DNA of 64,000 nt from an uncultured Parabacteroides sp. (GCF_902493135.1 NZ_CABUOD010000019.1:21267-85266); one strand, 5' to 3'; counted from the first letter of the stretch, positions 18,736 to 27,462 are shown. Translations and numbers: made by a program. The notes: generated from the sequence alone by a model not told the origin.

Positions 18736-21507
18736 ATGAATTTACGAAATAAGGTTTCTCTGCTTGTATTCTTTTTTGTGACGATTCCCTTGTTTGCCCA
18801 AACACCGCAACGGGAATTGGAGAGGCTTCGGCAAAACTATATTCGGTCTTTCATATCGAATGACGAACAGACCGCTTCGCTGGTGGAACTTTTGTCCGGC
18901 ATACAACCTGAGACGGAGATCTCGGACCAGGTCGTTGTCGAGCTTCACCAGCGCTATCCCTTTAACATCGAAAAGATAACGGGTTATATCGAGACGATCC
19001 GGGAAGACGGTTCCTGGCCGGATATCGACTACAACGACCGGAAACGTTCGGGTTGGTCTGTCAAGCAACATGCCGACCGCGTGTTGGAACTTGCCAAACT
19101 CTACCGGGCGGAAGAGGGCGATTGCCATTGGGGGCCGAAACTCGAATCGGTCATTCACCAGGCATTGGGATACTGGTTCAGGGAGAAACCGGTCTGTAAG
19201 AACTGGTGGTATAACCAGATCGGCATCCCCAAGACATTGGGGCCGGCTTTTCTCCTGATGAAAGAACGACTGAGCCCGGAGGAAAAGGCAGGAGCCATCG
19301 AAGTGATGGAAAATGCCAAGTTCGGCATGACCGGCCAGAATAAGGTCTGGCTTGCCGGGAATGTGTTGATACGCGGGTTGTTGCAAGATGACTTCGGTTT
19401 GGTGAAGGCAGCCCGTGACACCATTGTCTCCGAGATTACGACCGGGATGCAGGAAGGGATCAAAAGCGACTGGAGCTTCCACCAGCACGGGCCTCAACAA
19501 CAGTTCGGCAACTACGGGCTGGCGTTCCTGACGGAGATGAGTGCCTATTCCGGCCTGTTTGCGGGAACCGTTTTTGCCTTGAGCGAGGCGCAACAGGACA
19601 TTTTGAATTCTTTCCTCTTGAACGGTTATCGCTGGATCGTCTGGAAAGGATATATGGATGTCAATGCACTGGACCGGCAATTGTTCCATAGCGCACAGAT
19701 ACATAAGGCGTTCAGCCTGGCCTTTGCCACAAACGCCCTGATGCGGGGCAGTTCCGGAGATGATATCCGGCAGATGAACGAATTCCTGCAAGATAACTAT
19801 GCGCCCGAAAGAAAAGGAAGCGCTTTCACCGGACATAAGCATTTCTGGGATTCCGACCAGACCGTCCATCGCTCTCCGGCCTGGATGGCTTCGGTCAAGA
19901 TGGCTTCCGACCGGGTGATCGGGACGGAGCTGGTGAACGAAGATAACCTGAAAGGATTTTATATGGGCGACGGTGCTCTGTACACCTATTGCCGGGGCGA
20001 CGAATATCTGAATATTTTCCCCTTCTGGGACTGGCGCAAGATTCCGGGCATCACCTCTTATGAGAGCGAAGCTCCCGTGCCCGCCTTTTTCCACTATGGG
20101 GCGCATGTGCGGAACAAGACTGCTTTTGTCGGCGGCGTGACGGACGGACAGGCCGGGATGACGGCAATGATCCTGGATCGGGATGGTTTGCAAGCGTATA
20201 AATCCTGGATCTTTACCCGTGATTATGTCCTTTGCCTGGGAGCCGGGATTCATTCGGACAGCACTTTGGCGGTTACGACTTCCATCGACCAACGGGTGAA
20301 ACACGGCGATTTGCTTCGTTATGCCGGCGGCGACTGGTTGCCGGTACAAGGAAAGTATGTTTCTTCCGCGGAAAAACTACGTTTCTTCCATGACAACACT
20401 GGGTATATCCTGTTGCAACCCTCCGCATGTGTGGCTGTCTCGGAAAAGCGTTCCGGCCGCTGGTGCGACTTTATGGGTTCGTACGCTCCTAAAACGGTCG
20501 AAGGCGAGATCGTCGGTCTATATATCGATCATGGAAAAGAAGATAATGCCGGTTATCAGTATCTGATCCTCCCGGCTTCCACTTCCGAAAAAACGGCCGC
20601 TTTCCCGGTGCAGGATATACGAGTGATCCGTAACGACAAAGCGGTCCAGGCGGTTGCCGCCGGCGGCTGTTTTTATGTAACGGCCTATGAACCGCAGAAG
20701 TTGGATTTGCAAGAAGACTTGTGGGTCGACATACAGACGCCGGGCATTTATATGTTTCATCGGCATAACGGCAACTGGCAGATCGAAGCGGCCGATCCGA
20801 CTCATAAACAACCTTTTTTGTCACTCAAAATGAACGGGCAGGATGTAAAGGCCGTCTTCCCTCCCTCGCATGAACCGGGGAAAAGCATTTCTGTGCAGCC
20901 CTTTATCAATGCTCCTTCGGTCACGGAAATCAAAGTGGATGGAAAACGCGACGATTGGAAAATCGCTCCGGCGGTAACTGGGCTGACCGCTCCCTGGGAC
21001 GGGGCGGAGAAAGACGGGACTGCTTTTTATGTCTGTCACGATAAGAAGAACCTCTATTTCCTGTATGTCGTGTCTGATACGACTTTGGTCTATAATGACG
21101 AGAAGACGGAAGCCTCTGTCGGCAATGGCGACCGGATCGAGTTTTTCATGAGCAAAGACCCGGAGATGAAGACCTATTATTGCGCAGAGATCGACCCGCA
21201 AGGGAAAGTGATGGATTATGAAGCGCATGCCTATCGTAAGTTCGATTTTAGCTGGGACTTCAAGGACCTGAAGCTGGCAACCTATGTCGGCAAAGACTCC
21301 TACCGTGTGGAAGGTTCCATCTCGTTGAGGTCCTTAAAAGCATTAGGGCTGGTTTCTCCTGACGGTGAAATCCGCATGGGGGTTTACCGGGCCGATTATT
21401 TCGGGGATGCCGGTGACCGGGTGATCTGGTCGTCCTGGATCGTTCCCGATGCCGCCGAACCGGATTTCCATATTCCGTCTTCTTTGGGGGTATTAAAGCT
21501 GGAATAA
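18736..21507 (+). CDS. Secreted polysaccharide lyase family 8 enzyme with C-terminal CBM9-like domain
   Basis: 923 residues. Signal peptide (about 1-21, ending 'FAQ'), alpha-helical toroid domain (about 25-380), beta-sandwich region (about 390-680), then a CBM9-like module (about 720-923, 'VDGKRDDWKIAPAV', 'NGDRIEFFMSKDPEMKTYY'). PL8 enzymes cut chondroitin, hyaluronan or xanthan by beta-elimination. The catalytic set of chondroitin AC lyase appears conserved: Asn202 ('TGQNKVW'), His251 ('FHQHGPQ'), Tyr260 ('FGNYG') and Arg314 ('NALDRQ'), with matching spacings between His, Tyr and Arg. Unusual position: 9 nt behind glpF, so probably cotranscribed with glycerol genes, and no SusC/SusD or sulfatase genes adjoin it. 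Substrate not certain. Confidence 0.85.
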   Translation: MNLRNKVSLLVFFFVTIPLFAQTPQRELERLRQNYIRSFISNDEQTASLVELLSGIQPETEISDQVVVELHQRYPFNIEKITGYIETIREDGSWPDIDYNDRKRSGWSVKQHADRVLELAKLYRAEEGDCHWGPKLESVIHQALGYWFREKPVCKNWWYNQIGIPKTLGPAFLLMKERLSPEEKAGAIEVMENAKFGMTGQNKVWLAGNVLIRGLLQDDFGLVKAARDTIVSEITTGMQEGIKSDWSFHQHGPQQQFGNYGLAFLTEMSAYSGLFAGTVFALSEAQQDILNSFLLNGYRWIVWKGYMDVNALDRQLFHSAQIHKAFSLAFATNALMRGSSGDDIRQMNEFLQDNYAPERKGSAFTGHKHFWDSDQTVHRSPAWMASVKMASDRVIGTELVNEDNLKGFYMGDGALYTYCRGDEYLNIFPFWDWRKIPGITSYESEAPVPAFFHYGAHVRNKTAFVGGVTDGQAGMTAMILDRDGLQAYKSWIFTRDYVLCLGAGIHSDSTLAVTTSIDQRVKHGDLLRYAGGDWLPVQGKYVSSAEKLRFFHDNTGYILLQPSACVAVSEKRSGRWCDFMGSYAPKTVEGEIVGLYIDHGKEDNAGYQYLILPASTSEKTAAFPVQDIRVIRNDKAVQAVAAGGCFYVTAYEPQKLDLQEDLWVDIQTPGIYMFHRHNGNWQIEAADPTHKQPFLSLKMNGQDVKAVFPPSHEPGKSISVQPFINAPSVTEIKVDGKRDDWKIAPAVTGLTAPWDGAEKDGTAFYVCHDKKNLYFLYVVSDTTLVYNDEKTEASVGNGDRIEFFMSKDPEMKTYYCAEIDPQGKVMDYEAHAYRKFDFSWDFKDLKLATYVGKDSYRVEGSISLRSLKALGLVSPDGEIRMGVYRADYFGDAGDRVIWSSWIVPDAAEPDFHIPSSLGVLKLE

Positions 21508-21519
21508 TTAGAAGCCGTT

Positions 21520-21614
21520 GGCGCAGTTCAGCGCCTTAGGCGGCGGAGTTTAGCGCCTTCGTTGGCGGAGTTTGGCGCCTTTACTGGCGCTGTTTAGCGC
21601 CTTAGGGGGCGCTG
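21520..21614. repeat. 22-bp tandem repeat, four full copies and a partial fifth
   Basis: Units with core GGCG(C/G)(A/T)GTT(C/T)(A/G)GCGCC begin at 21520, 21542, 21564 and 21586, exactly 22 bp apart; a partial copy starts at 21608. Each unit is a hairpin with GGCGC/GCGCC-type arms. It lies between the lyase stop (21507) and the dihydroorotase promoter (21652). Confidence 0.85.
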
Positions 21615-21651
21615 GGAATCGACAAGAGCGATTGTTTTGGTAAGAATTCCG

Positions 21652-21659
21652 TACCTTTG
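21652..21659 (+). promoter_or_regulatory. -7 box of the dihydroorotase gene
   Basis: TACCTTTG, 22 nt before the ATG at 21682. Confidence 0.55.
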
Positions 21660-21681
21660 TCACAACTAACATAAAAAAGAT

Positions 21682-23022
21682 ATGAATAGAACACTGATAA
21701 AAGACGCCACCGTCATCAACGAAGGCCGTACCTTCATCGGTTCGGTACTGATCGAGGGTGATAAGATTGCCGCAGTATATGAAGGAGATGTTCCGGCTTC
21801 GGCCGGGGATGCGGCCGTGATCGACGCTACCGGGAAATTCCTGCTTCCCGGCGCTATCGACGACCAGGTGCATTTCCGTGAACCGGGACTGACGCATAAG
21901 GGCGATATCGCCAGCGAAAGCCGTGCCGCCGTGGCCGGTGGAGTGACTACCTTCATGGACATGCCGAATACGAAACCTCAGACGACGACCCTTGCCGATC
22001 TGGAGTGGAAGTGGCAACGGGGAGCCGAAACGTCGGTCGCCAACTATTCCTTCTTCTTCGGCGGGACGAACGACAACATGGATGAAATCCGTAAACTGGA
22101 CCGTAGCCGTGTGCCGGGGCTGAAACTCTTCCTCGGTTCTTCCACCGGTAATATGCTGGTCGATAAGAAGGAGAGCCTGGAACGTATTTTCGGCGAAGCC
22201 GGAATGCTTATCGCCATCCATGCCGAAAAGGAGGAAGTCATCAAACGGAACATCGCCCACTATACGGGCCTGTACGGTGAAGACCTGGATATCTCCTTCC
22301 ATAGCAAGATCCGTAGCGAGGAAGCCTGCTATGCCTCCTCGTCCGAGGCTGCCGAACTGGCTGACCGTCTCGGTTCCCGCCTGCATATCCTGCATCTTTC
22401 GACGGCAAAGGAACTTTCTTTGCTGAGCAACAAGCTTCCGCTCGGTGAAAAGAAGATCACGGGTGAAGTATGCGTGCATCATCTCTGGTTCCATGAGGAC
22501 GATTATGAACAGTTCGGAAACCGTATCAAATGGAATCCGTCTATCAAGACGCTGGCAGATCGTACGGCGCTCCGCGAAGCCGTTAACAACAACACGATCG
22601 ATATCGTGGCGACCGACCATGCCCCGCATCTCCTTTCCGAGAAGGAGGGAAGCTGCCTGAAAGCCGCCTCCGGAGGCCCGCTGATCCAGCATTCGCTCAT
22701 TGTCATGCTGGAGTTGGCGATGGAGGGCCGTTTCACCTACGAGAAGGTGGTGGAAAAGATGGCGCATATGCCGGCAGAGCTTTTCCGTGTGGATCGCCGC
22801 GGCTATATCCGTCCGGGCTATTATGCCGACCTTGTCCTGGTCGATCCGAAAGAAACCTGGACGGTGGCAAAAGAGAACATACTGTATAAATGCGGCTGGT
22901 CTCCCTTCGAAGGCTACACATTCCACCATGCCGTCTGGAAAACATTCGTCAACGGGCACTCGGCCTACGACAATGGCCGGGTGAACGATGAGGTGCGCGG
23001 GATGGAAGTACGGTATAGTTGA
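21682..23022 (+). CDS. pyrC: Dihydroorotase
   Basis: 446 residues; closes carbamoyl-aspartate to dihydroorotate in pyrimidine synthesis, cytoplasmic. Amidohydrolase fold of the long (allantoinase-like) dihydroorotase class: 'LLPGAIDDQVHFREPGLTHK' (about residue 55), 'TTFMDMPNTKPQ', 'HAEKEEVI', 'LHILHLSTAKE' and 'IVATDHAPHLLSEKEG'. One metal ligand of the usual His-x-His pair is Gln here (Gln-Val-His); my recollection is that Bacteroidales enzymes share this, so I do not call it inactive. Single-gene unit. Length normal. Confidence 0.92.
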   Translation: MNRTLIKDATVINEGRTFIGSVLIEGDKIAAVYEGDVPASAGDAAVIDATGKFLLPGAIDDQVHFREPGLTHKGDIASESRAAVAGGVTTFMDMPNTKPQTTTLADLEWKWQRGAETSVANYSFFFGGTNDNMDEIRKLDRSRVPGLKLFLGSSTGNMLVDKKESLERIFGEAGMLIAIHAEKEEVIKRNIAHYTGLYGEDLDISFHSKIRSEEACYASSSEAAELADRLGSRLHILHLSTAKELSLLSNKLPLGEKKITGEVCVHHLWFHEDDYEQFGNRIKWNPSIKTLADRTALREAVNNNTIDIVATDHAPHLLSEKEGSCLKAASGGPLIQHSLIVMLELAMEGRFTYEKVVEKMAHMPAELFRVDRRGYIRPGYYADLVLVDPKETWTVAKENILYKCGWSPFEGYTFHHAVWKTFVNGHSAYDNGRVNDEVRGMEVRYS

Positions 23023-23027
23023 AAATT

Positions 23028-23116
23028 AAGAATTAAGAATTAAAAATTAAAAAGTAAAAGTGATAAAGATACGAAGTTGACTTTCATTTTTTAATTTTTA
23101 ATTTTTAATTTTCAAT
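23028..23116. repeat. AT-rich inverted repeat between convergent genes
   Basis: Tandem AATTAAGA/AATTAAAA units (23024-23055) face complementary TTTTTAATTTTTAA units (23087-23112). Together they can form a long AU hairpin that may act as a bidirectional terminator for pyrC and queE. Similar blocks recur at other gene junctions in the window. Confidence 0.55.
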
Positions 23117-23654
23117 TGATATTTATCAACTTGTGTGTCTGCAGGCTGAGACGCCATTGGGGGTGGTGGAGGATATACTCTACCACCTCTTTGGTGTTCC
23201 GGCAGGAGCAGGGTTGGAGGAAATGCCAAGTCGCTTTCAAGCCTGCATATTCCGTCAGGTCCTGCCCCGTATAAACCACCTTGACCTCATCGATATGCGC
23301 CAGCCGCAAAGGAGCCCCTTTCGGGGAGCAGGTTACCCAGTCGATGCCTTCCGGCAACGGGTTTGTCCCGTTAGTCTCGATGCAGATATATTTCCCCGCA
23401 CGGTGCAGCAGGTCGATAAACGCCTGGTCGATCCAAAGCGAAGGCTCTCCCCCTGTCAGGATAACGACATTTGAAGGGAAGGCCGAGACTGCCTGTAAAA
23501 TCTCTTCATCCGACATCGAGGTTCCTTCCTCGTGCCGGGTATCGCAAAAGCTGCATTTCAGGTTGCATCCGGAGAAGCGGACGAAGACGGCAGGCGTTCC
23601 CGTATGGAACCCTTCTCCTTGAAGGCTGTAGAATATCTCGTTAATCTTTCTCAT
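23112..23654 (-). CDS. queE: 7-carboxy-7-deazaguanine synthase
   Basis: 180 residues; radical-SAM enzyme that converts carboxytetrahydropterin to 7-carboxy-7-deazaguanine in queuosine synthesis. The iron-sulfur cluster motif is Cys-x3-Cys-x2-Cys in 'FSGCNLKCSFCDT' (about residues 30-37), with 'ILTGGEPSLW' for SAM binding. The start overlaps the end of queD by 14 bp, so the two are translationally linked and encode consecutive pathway steps. Confidence 0.93.
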   Translation of the reverse strand: MRKINEIFYSLQGEGFHTGTPAVFVRFSGCNLKCSFCDTRHEEGTSMSDEEILQAVSAFPSNVVILTGGEPSLWIDQAFIDLLHRAGKYICIETNGTNPLPEGIDWVTCSPKGAPLRLAHIDEVKVVYTGQDLTEYAGLKATWHFLQPCSCRNTKEVVEYILHHPQWRLSLQTHKLININ

Positions 23655-23973
23655 AGATCGCCGTGTTTCCTTCTGATTCCTGAACTTCTACTTTATAGCA
23701 GGTGGGGAGCTGGTCGCATATCCACCGGGCGATATTCTCGGCCGTCGGGTTAAAAGGGAGCACCTCGTTGAGGTTCCGGTGATCGAACTGATCTTTCACA
23801 ACCTGCTTGATATGGCTGAAATCGATCACCATACCATCTGCGTTTAATTCTTTGGAACGGCAATGCACAATGATAATCCAGTTGTGACCATGCAGATATT
23901 CGCATTTGCTCGGATAGGAAAGCGACAGACTATGGGCTGCCGAAATCTCCATACGTTTGATAACGGTATACAT
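23641..23973 (-). CDS. queD: 6-carboxytetrahydropterin synthase
   Basis: 110 residues; makes 6-carboxy-5,6,7,8-tetrahydropterin from dihydroneopterin triphosphate, the step before QueE. Zinc-binding histidines are in 'SAAHSL' (about 14) and 'LHGHNW' (about 29-31); 'DHRNLNEV' and 'PTAENIARWI' are family signatures. First gene of the queD-queE operon, with a -7 box at 24032-24039. Confidence 0.93.
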   Translation of the reverse strand: MYTVIKRMEISAAHSLSLSYPSKCEYLHGHNWIIIVHCRSKELNADGMVIDFSHIKQVVKDQFDHRNLNEVLPFNPTAENIARWICDQLPTCYKVEVQESEGNTAIYEKD

Positions 23974-24031
23974 ACGATAAAACTGTTTTAGAATGTTATG
24001 TCTGCACCTAATGTCACCTCGGTACGTAGTG

Positions 24032-24039
24032 CAAAATTA
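24032..24039 (-). promoter_or_regulatory. -7 box of queDE
   Basis: TAATTTTG on the minus strand, 58 nt upstream of the queD ATG. Confidence 0.45.
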
Positions 24040-24330
24040 CAGAAAAATCGGATACTGAAGCGATACTTGATGGGTTGAAATATTAAAAATATCTGTAGCG
24101 GTTTGTATGTATTTAAAACAATGCTCCGAGGGTGATCTGTCGTGAAAATGTGTTTTTTTATTGCAGAATAGGAATATTATGTATTAATTTGCTTCATAAT
24201 CAAAGATATGAGGTGGTTTTGATGTCTCTGAACCGGTATTCCGGCAGCAGTCCAATATTGTTAAAAAATAGAAGAAGCTGCAAATAAGTTTCGATAATCT
24301 TAAAAATGTGTTTTATAATATCTTTTTTTA

Positions 24331-24362
24331 TTTGTTCAGTAATTTAAAATGCCTCATCTTTG
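24331..24362 (+). promoter_or_regulatory. Full Bacteroidetes promoter with no gene behind it
   Basis: TTTG at 24331-24334 and CATCTTTG at 24355-24362 are 20 nt apart, the same spacing as in the dps promoter of this window. No coding sequence follows on this strand; a hairpin terminator comes about 60 nt after the predicted start. Confidence 0.45.
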
Positions 24363-24368
24363 TAAGCA

Positions 24369-24456
24369 GATAACCTAAACAATCTTTTTGCCTTAAAGAC
24401 TAATACCTATTAAAACCTATAAAGAGGACCTTTGAGAAAAGGTCCTCTTTATGATT
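24369..24456 (+). ncRNA. Candidate small RNA of about 85-90 nt
   Basis: Defined by the promoter at 24331-24362 and a strong hairpin with trailing T residues ending near 24456. The A-rich body (24370-24418) has no credible open frame. The transcript converges on the STN-domain gene and could overlap its 3' end. I do not recognise a known RNA family. Inferred from signals only. Confidence 0.35.
24419..24456. terminator. Hairpin terminator, probably used in both directions
   Basis: AAAGAGGACCTTT (24421-24433) pairs perfectly with AAAGGTCCTCTTT (24438-24450), followed by T residues on the plus strand. On the minus strand it lies 13 nt after the stop of the STN-domain gene. Confidence 0.75.
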
Positions 24457-24465
24457 TTTAGGGGG

Positions 24466-26025
24466 TTACTCTTCTGTCTCTTCTATTTTTGACGATATTT
24501 TCCCGATCGCTTCATTGAGCCTTTCTTCTGGTGGGATCACGTTGAAGTTGCCCCAGAACTTTTCGTCGTAAGCAAATCGGGTTTCTGCAAAGATTGTCCG
24601 TGTCGGTAGCGCTTCGCTACGGGCAAAGCGATTTACCCGGTTCGTGTCTATTTTGCAGGTGACCATTTCGAACCAGGTATGCAGCGGGAAAGTTCCGAAC
24701 AGCTGTTTCCTTTTCTTTATCTTGAAAAAGAGGTCGCCCCGGACATGGTTGATGTAATACTGGCCGTTGTAAGGTTTGTACGTTACGGTATAAATCACCT
24801 TTTGGGGAGTGATCTTCAGGTTGCGGCTCTTTTTCTCCACCAGCATCCCGGTAGCCTGTTTGATATGTTTCGGGTTGATTTCGAAGTGGGTGCGGAGCAA
24901 TGCGTTGTTTTCCGTGTCGATATACAGTTCTCCCCGGTAAAGGGCGGAGCCGATATTTCCTTTTTGCTCGAAATAGATCACATGGGCTAACCGGTCGTCG
25001 ATCACGGCGATATCGGTAGAGGCATACATATAGGGTTCTATCTTTTCATCCGTCAGAAGAAAGTCGGGCAATTCCTTTATCAAGTCCAGGCTCAGGCTGG
25101 CGCTGATTCCCGACTTCATCCGGGCGATGAGCGTGTCTTTTTCCTGTTGGCTGATGATCCGGCGCATTTTGAGCAGTTTGACCTGGTCCGGTGCCGGACC
25201 GGGCTTGTAGGCCGATTTATAAACTTTGAATACGCCCTCCGTCAATCCTACGAATCTATTTTTCCGTTCGATTCCTTCCCGGTAGAAAGTGGTCAGGTAA
25301 GCGGGGGATTGCGGGTAATTCTTCCGGATGTTTTCCTTCATGTCGCGAAGCAGGCGGAGCGGGTTGACAATGCGCACCACGACTTCCTGGATCGGGATCA
25401 CTTTGGCATCGAGTGCGATCACCGTGTTCTGTCCGGCGAGGGGGAAGGCTTCTATCTTGCGGGGTTCGTAGCCCAGGTGGGAGAAGTAGAGCGTGGACCG
25501 GCGGAGCGAATCGGGCAGCGTGAGCCGGAATTCCCCGTTTGCGTTGGTGATGCTGCCGATTGAAGTATTAAGGACTCCTATGGTGCCTGCCTCGATCGGT
25601 TCATTCGTTTGTTTGTCCTGTAGGATTCCTTTGACAATGAAATGGTGGTCTGTTATTTCTGGAGGAAGGCTATCGGGAAGGGCAACTTGCCCGGCGGATT
25701 GCGGCCCGGAGATCAGGATGTGATCGCCTATGACACGTAGGTTCAGCTCTTTGTTTCCTACGATCAGGTAGATTGCCTGCCGGATGGTGTAGTCGCCTTT
25801 CGGGATGCGTACCGTTTTTTCATTATCGATCAGCTTGCTGTCATAGATAAAGAGAAAACCGGTCTGCTCCGTTACTTTGTCAAGCAGGCGGTAGACGGTA
25901 TTTTTTTCTTTGGATAAATGAATCATGCGGGCCAGGACATCATCGCCTTCTCCTGCGCGTAACGGACCTGTCGGAAGCAAAAGCATCCAAAGGCACAGAA
26001 AGAGAAGGCGAAAAATCTGAATCAT
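24466..26025 (-). CDS. STN-domain and carboxypeptidase-regulatory-like outer-membrane protein
   Basis: 519 residues. Signal peptide (about 1-24), a secretin/TonB short N-terminal (STN) domain (about 30-105, 'KNTVYRLLDKVTEQTGFLF'), a CarboxypepD_reg-like beta domain (about 125-215, 'GSITNANGEFRLTLPD'), then a region shared with the neighbour at 27573-28841 (compare 'KFWGNFNVIPPEERLNEAI' with 'DFWGSYNIIEPTESLEHAV'). I chose the start at 26025, where the signal peptide begins. Last gene of a sigma/FecR operon. STN domains normally receive FecR in TonB-linked signalling, but no receptor barrel is present here. Function unknown. Confidence 0.8.
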   Translation of the reverse strand: MIQIFRLLFLCLWMLLLPTGPLRAGEGDDVLARMIHLSKEKNTVYRLLDKVTEQTGFLFIYDSKLIDNEKTVRIPKGDYTIRQAIYLIVGNKELNLRVIGDHILISGPQSAGQVALPDSLPPEITDHHFIVKGILQDKQTNEPIEAGTIGVLNTSIGSITNANGEFRLTLPDSLRRSTLYFSHLGYEPRKIEAFPLAGQNTVIALDAKVIPIQEVVVRIVNPLRLLRDMKENIRKNYPQSPAYLTTFYREGIERKNRFVGLTEGVFKVYKSAYKPGPAPDQVKLLKMRRIISQQEKDTLIARMKSGISASLSLDLIKELPDFLLTDEKIEPYMYASTDIAVIDDRLAHVIYFEQKGNIGSALYRGELYIDTENNALLRTHFEINPKHIKQATGMLVEKKSRNLKITPQKVIYTVTYKPYNGQYYINHVRGDLFFKIKKRKQLFGTFPLHTWFEMVTCKIDTNRVNRFARSEALPTRTIFAETRFAYDEKFWGNFNVIPPEERLNEAIGKISSKIEETEE

Positions 26026-26072
26026 TAGCTTCACTGTATTATAGAAAACAATTAATTGTAAATTATCAATTG

Positions 26073-26918
26073 TCAATTGAATAAGAGGATCGTGTTGTCC
26101 TGCCGTGTTTTCTTCAGGTCGAGGGCAAGGCAGATCAGTTCAGCCATTGCTTCGGGCGTATCGTTGGAGAAGGTGACGGTAAGCGTCCGGTCCCATAGCT
26201 CCGGTGTCGTCTCCAACCGGATATCCGGATTTTGTAGATTGATCACCCGCAGGATATTGCCCAACTTCTCGTCCTTGAACCTGATTCGTTCGGTATAGCG
26301 GTCGAACAAGGCCGGGTCGGGCGTCGTGCTCAATTGCAGTCTCCGGGAGAGGAGCGTGACGGTTTCCCCCGCTTTTACGTGGATGTCCTGACCGTTCTTC
26401 TTCAATGTCACTTTTACTTCTCCCCGCTGTACGGACAGTTCGAAAGGAGAGCTACCGTTACTTTTCACATTGAAAGCCGTCCCTAACACTTCGATACGCG
26501 TATCTTCGGTTTCGATCACGAACGGCCGCTTGCGGTTACCGGCTATGTCGAATAAGGCATTTCCCTGCAAACTCACTTCCCGCCGGTCGGAAGAGAAATG
26601 TTCGGGATACATCAATGAAGTGTTTCCTGCCAGATAGACCACGGAACCATCTTCAAGGGTGGTTACCAATGCCGTTGCCGTCTCACTGTTCTGGCGGGTG
26701 AGCAGATTCGGGTCCGCATCCTGTCCGGGCCTGCCCAGATAGGCGACAGACACAAGCAGGCAAAGAAGGGCGATGGCGGCTGCCGCTCCTCCTCTCCACA
26801 CAAGGCCTCTGAATGGCGAAGCCGGCCTGTCCGAAAGCAGCCCTTCTTCATCCAGGCGTTGGTACAGCGTGTTCCACGCCCGGTCTGTTTTTCTTTTATT
26901 TCTTTCTGTTTCAATCAT
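26073..26918 (-). CDS. FecR-type anti-sigma factor
   Basis: 281 residues. Short cytoplasmic N-terminus (about 1-48), one membrane segment (about 49-67, 'AAAIALLCLLVSVAYLG'), a periplasmic FecR domain ('VVYLAGNTSLMYPEHFSSD', 'FNVKSNGSSPFELSVQRGEV') and a C-terminal domain of the DUF4974 type that resembles STN. It should hold the cognate ECF sigma factor inactive at the membrane until signalled. It overlaps the sigma gene by 8 bp and lies 47 bp before the STN-domain gene. Confidence 0.9.
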   Translation of the reverse strand: MIETERNKRKTDRAWNTLYQRLDEEGLLSDRPASPFRGLVWRGGAAAAIALLCLLVSVAYLGRPGQDADPNLLTRQNSETATALVTTLEDGSVVYLAGNTSLMYPEHFSSDRREVSLQGNALFDIAGNRKRPFVIETEDTRIEVLGTAFNVKSNGSSPFELSVQRGEVKVTLKKNGQDIHVKAGETVTLLSRRLQLSTTPDPALFDRYTERIRFKDEKLGNILRVINLQNPDIRLETTPELWDRTLTVTFSNDTPEAMAELICLALDLKKTRQDNTILLFN

Positions 26919-27462
26919 ATTTCATGTAAATCTCTAATTCGTCCCGTAGTGTTCGGAGTGCTTTTGTCATTTCGGCCTCGACTGTTTTGACCGACAGGGA
27001 GAGGCTGGAAGCGATCTCCGCATATTTTTTTCCTTCAAAGCGATGCATCCGGAATATGCGGAGACGGCGTTCGGGGAGCTTTTCGAGTGTCCGGTTTACC
27101 AGGGCTTCCAGTTCCTTGTATTCGATCTGCTCCTGTGGATCGTCCCGCGTGCCGTCTTTGTCCGGGCGGGAGAGGACGGCATCCCGGTAACGGTTGCGTA
27201 CATCCTGTTGTTCCCAGTACTGGAGGGATTGGTTACGCACGGCTCCATACAAATAGCTCTTTATCGTATGGAACAATTGTAACCGTTCCCTTTCCTTCCA
27301 AAACACATAGAATAATTCCTGCACGATCTCTTCCGCGATATCCATTCTCCCGGTTATGCTGGCTGCATACATACAAAGAGGCAGATAATACAGACGGAAA
27401 ACTTGTTCAAAAGCCTTGACGTCTCCATCTTTGATCTTTGTAAGTATAAGCAGGTCTTTCAT
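26911..27462 (-). CDS. ECF sigma factor (FecI-like)
   Basis: 183 residues. Sigma-70 region 2 (about 10-75, 'IVQELFYVFWKERERL') and region 4 (about 120-175, 'LPERRLRIFRMHRFEGKKYA' then 'LSLSVKTVEAEMTKALRTLR'). Directs RNA polymerase to its own regulon and is controlled by the FecR protein encoded immediately behind. Likely targets are the STN-domain gene downstream and possibly the related gene upstream at 27573-28841. No -7 box is obvious. Confidence 0.9.
   Translation of the reverse strand: MKDLLILTKIKDGDVKAFEQVFRLYYLPLCMYAASITGRMDIAEEIVQELFYVFWKERERLQLFHTIKSYLYGAVRNQSLQYWEQQDVRNRYRDAVLSRPDKDGTRDDPQEQIEYKELEALVNRTLEKLPERRLRIFRMHRFEGKKYAEIASSLSLSVKTVEAEMTKALRTLRDELEIYMKYD

Noticed and set aside
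18742..20349. A 535-codon open frame on the minus strand inside the PL8 lyase gene
   Set aside because: Antisense of a well-supported gene, no domain, His/Pro/Arg-rich composition typical of complementary frames in GC-balanced genes.
21520..21614. Considered as a CRISPR array
   Set aside because: Repeat period is 22 bp with no unique spacers between units and no cas genes; it is a simple tandem repeat.
21550..22959. A 469-codon open frame on the minus strand over the dihydroorotase gene
   Set aside because: Complement of pyrC; no protein-like motifs and it runs through the 22-bp repeats.
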